A stretch of DNA of 6,703 bases, taken from an uncultured Eubacteriales bacterium. Its GTDB lineage: Bacteria > Bacillota > Clostridia > Oscillospirales > Acutalibacteraceae. Position numbers and translations under genes: made by a program. Below, piece after piece: positions 5,431 through 6,703 of this stretch. Under the pieces are notes generated by a model. The model was given only the letters and a program-made list of their open reading frames with translations. It was not told the DNA's origin and made no database searches. Every line of letters begins with the position of its first letter. Positions within the stretch are counted from its first letter, which is position 1. Location: assembly GCA_900320415.1 (NCBI GenBank), contig ONSE01000146.1, positions 1-6,703 on the forward strand, in the 5' to 3' direction.

Positions 5431-6348
5431 TCACTCTCCCAGACGGATCATCTCGTCAATGCAGCGTCTTGCCGCAGTGACGGTCTCCTCACTCAGCAGG
5501 ATCTCCTCGCCGCCCTTGCCTGTCAGGCAGTTGTAGACATCGGCGAGGGTGGTTGCCTTCATGTTGGGGCAAATCAGCTTCATCGAGAGGAAGTGGAATT
5601 CCTTGTCGGGACATTCATACTGCAGATGCTCGGCAATGCTGATTTCGGTTCCGATAATGAACTCTTTCTTTTCGGATTTCATGGCGTAGTTCATGATGCC
5701 TGAGGTGGAGCCGATGTAATCCGCCATCGCGCAGACCTCGGGGACACACTCGGGGTGAACCAGCAGCTCTGCGCCGGGATAGAGCGCCTTAGCCTTCCTC
5801 ACCTCGTCGGGCGTGACGGCGGCGTGAATCGGGCAGCCACCGTTGAGCAGCTTGATGTTTTTCTCGGGGCACTGCTGCGCCACGTAGCTGCCGAGGTTGC
5901 AGTCGGGGATAAAAAGAATATTGTTATTGGGAATCTTGCGCACGATCTGCACGGCGGAGGAGCTTGTCACGCAAACGTCGCAGATGGTTTTCAGATCCGC
6001 TGTGGTATTGACATAGGCGACCACGGTGTAGTCGGGATACTTTTCCTTCACCTGAGAGATGAGCTGCCTGTCCATCTGATCCGCCATGGCGCAGCCCGCG
6101 AGCGGCTGGGCGAGCAGCACGGTCTTTTCCGGAGAGAGGAGCTTGCAGGTCTCCGCCATAAAGCGGACGCCGCACATCAGAATCGTCTGATTGCTTACCT
6201 TTGCCGCGTCCACGCTCAGCTTGTAGCTGTCTCCCGTGAAGTCGGCGATCTCACAGATCTCTCTCGCCTGATAGCTGTGGGCGAGAATGCAGATATCCTT
6301 TTCCTTTTTTAAACGGAGGATTTCCTCCTGAAGCTGCGCTACGTTCAT
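5431..6348 (-). CDS. nadA: Quinolinate synthase NadA
   Basis: NadA condenses iminoaspartate with dihydroxyacetone phosphate to quinolinate in de novo NAD synthesis, using an oxygen-sensitive [4Fe-4S] cluster. The protein has 305 residues, typical of the compact form. The three cluster cysteines are C86 (GCAMAD), C172 (GGCPIH) and C260 (CPNMK). Substrate-site motifs include H24 and Y26 in AHSYQ, GDS (39-41), YVNTTA (112-117), CVTSSSAV (126-133), HPE (198-200) and STSG (214-217). AHSYQ has Ser where Tyr or Asn is more usual. The ATG at 6348 is chosen because AAAGGG lies 9 bases upstream. The longer in-frame start at 6408 overlaps the promoter and adds a non-conserved tail. No nadB or nadC is present, so iminoaspartate supply and quinolinate use are encoded elsewhere. 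It is the first gene of the two-gene operon. Confidence 0.96.
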   Translation of the reverse strand: MNVAQLQEEILRLKKEKDICILAHSYQAREICEIADFTGDSYKLSVDAAKVSNQTILMCGVRFMAETCKLLSPEKTVLLAQPLAGCAMADQMDRQLISQVKEKYPDYTVVAYVNTTADLKTICDVCVTSSSAVQIVRKIPNNNILFIPDCNLGSYVAQQCPEKNIKLLNGGCPIHAAVTPDEVRKAKALYPGAELLVHPECVPEVCAMADYIGSTSGIMNYAMKSEKKEFIIGTEISIAEHLQYECPDKEFHFLSMKLICPNMKATTLADVYNCLTGKGGEEILLSEETVTAARRCIDEMIRLGE

Positions 6349-6379
6349 AATGATGCACCCTTTCTCAATTGCTGTCACT

Positions 6380-6408
6380 ATTATAGTCTTTTCGGCGGGA
6401 ACTTGCAA
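6380..6408 (-). promoter_or_regulatory. Promoter of the nadA-mnmA operon
   Basis: On the minus strand, TTGCAA (6403-6408), a 17-base spacer and a perfect TATAAT (6380-6385) form a good vegetative promoter. The start would be near 6373, leaving a leader of only about 25 bases, too short for a riboswitch. I see no obvious operator. Confidence 0.75.
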
Positions 6409-6501
6409 GAGAAACCGACTTTTTTGCTTGGCTTTTTATAAAATAACAAGAATCAGGGAAGAAATACCGCAAAATTAAGCAATGATAATAAAAAATAACT
6501 C

Positions 6502-6530
6502 TTTACAATTCTGTAGCTTTATGCTATAAT
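6502..6530 (+). promoter_or_regulatory. Strong promoter of the secreted-protein gene
   Basis: TTTACA (6502-6507), a 17-base spacer and TATAAT (6525-6530), with TGC just before the -10, match the consensus closely, so high expression is likely. It diverges from the nadA promoter. The leader of about 57 bases ends in a consensus AGGAGG (6580-6585), 8 bases before the ATG. Confidence 0.85.
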
Positions 6531-6593
6531 AACCTTGTGTTTTAGTTACCAATCATTTCGCGTACGATTATTTGAATATAGGAGGAAAGTTCC

Positions 6594-6703
6594 ATGAAAA
6601 AGTTATTTGCGACATTGGCGGCAGTTGCCGTGATGGCGTTTTCCGCAGTTCCCGCGTTCGCGGCGGAGGTTTACAGTCCTGTTGCTACCACTGCCCCCTG
6701 CAC
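6594..6703 (+). CDS. Secreted protein, N-terminal fragment (runs off the window)
   Basis: Only the first 36 codons and two bases are visible. They encode a clear signal peptide: a KK start, a hydrophobic core LFATLAAVAVMAF, and a cleavage site after AFA (residues 21-23). The mature part begins AEVYSPVATTAPC, a Thr/Pro/Ala-rich start. A cysteine appears at residue 36, too late and without the context for a lipobox. A consensus ribosome binding site and the strong promoter upstream support it as a real and probably well-expressed gene. Its function cannot be told from this fragment. The Thr/Pro-rich start would fit a surface or secreted protein. Confidence 0.85.
   Translation, partial: MKKLFATLAAVAVMAFSAVPAFAAEVYSPVATTAPC

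Noticed and set aside
5755..6312. Plus-strand open frame opposite nadA
   Set aside because: It is a shadow of nadA, whose motifs and cluster cysteines are certain.
6349..6408. Upstream start for nadA adding 20 residues
   Set aside because: The added codons cover the promoter, and the ATG at 6348 has AAAGGG at good spacing.

Overview
The window looks like a chromosomal segment of a Gram-positive anaerobe of the Clostridia, most likely a Ruminococcus-like member of the Oscillospirales. This is inference. It rests on moderately GC-rich coding DNA between AT-rich spacers, AGGAGG-type ribosome binding sites, vegetative promoters, a lipoprotein with a long Ser/Lys/Asp/Glu linker and a cohesin-like end, a short pyruvate kinase without the Bacillus C-terminal extension, and an MnmA with the cysteine pattern common in Clostridia.

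Layout, left to right. (1) 55-948, minus strand: a surface lipoprotein with its own promoter. (2) 949-1339: a divergent intergenic region with the lipoprotein promoter, a hairpin plus T-run read on the plus strand that has no gene in front of it, and the pyk promoter. (3) 1340-3295, plus strand: a two-gene unit, pyruvate kinase (pyk) and, 3 bases later, a shikimate-kinase-fold protein that lacks two expected shikimate contacts. (4) 3296-3564: an AT-rich spacer with two TGACA/TGTCA palindromes and an extended -10 promoter. (5) 3565-4122, plus strand: a small regulator with two helix-turn-helix domains. (6) 4115-4360: a convergent junction packed with RNA hairpins. One is a 17-bp G:U-rich helix with a UUCG loop and T-run (plus-strand terminator). 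Another is a 24-bp perfect palindrome flanked exactly by 8-bp direct repeats that also serves as the minus-strand terminator. (7) 4361-6348, minus strand: a complete nadA-mnmA operon with a clear promoter, near-abutting genes and a terminator. (8) 6502-6703, plus strand: a strong divergent promoter driving a secreted protein that runs off the window.

Most of the content is core metabolism: the end of glycolysis, NAD synthesis and tRNA U34 thiolation. NadA is a [4Fe-4S] enzyme, and this MnmA has Cys at all three positions proposed to hold a cluster, so the two genes may share a dependence on iron-sulfur supply. I see no mobile element genes, CRISPR array, rRNA or tRNA gene. The points most worth a second look are the palindrome with flanking repeats, the structured 3' region of the regulator, the divergent kinase, and the repeated palindromes around the pyk and regulator promoters. 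I found no clear new multi-gene system.
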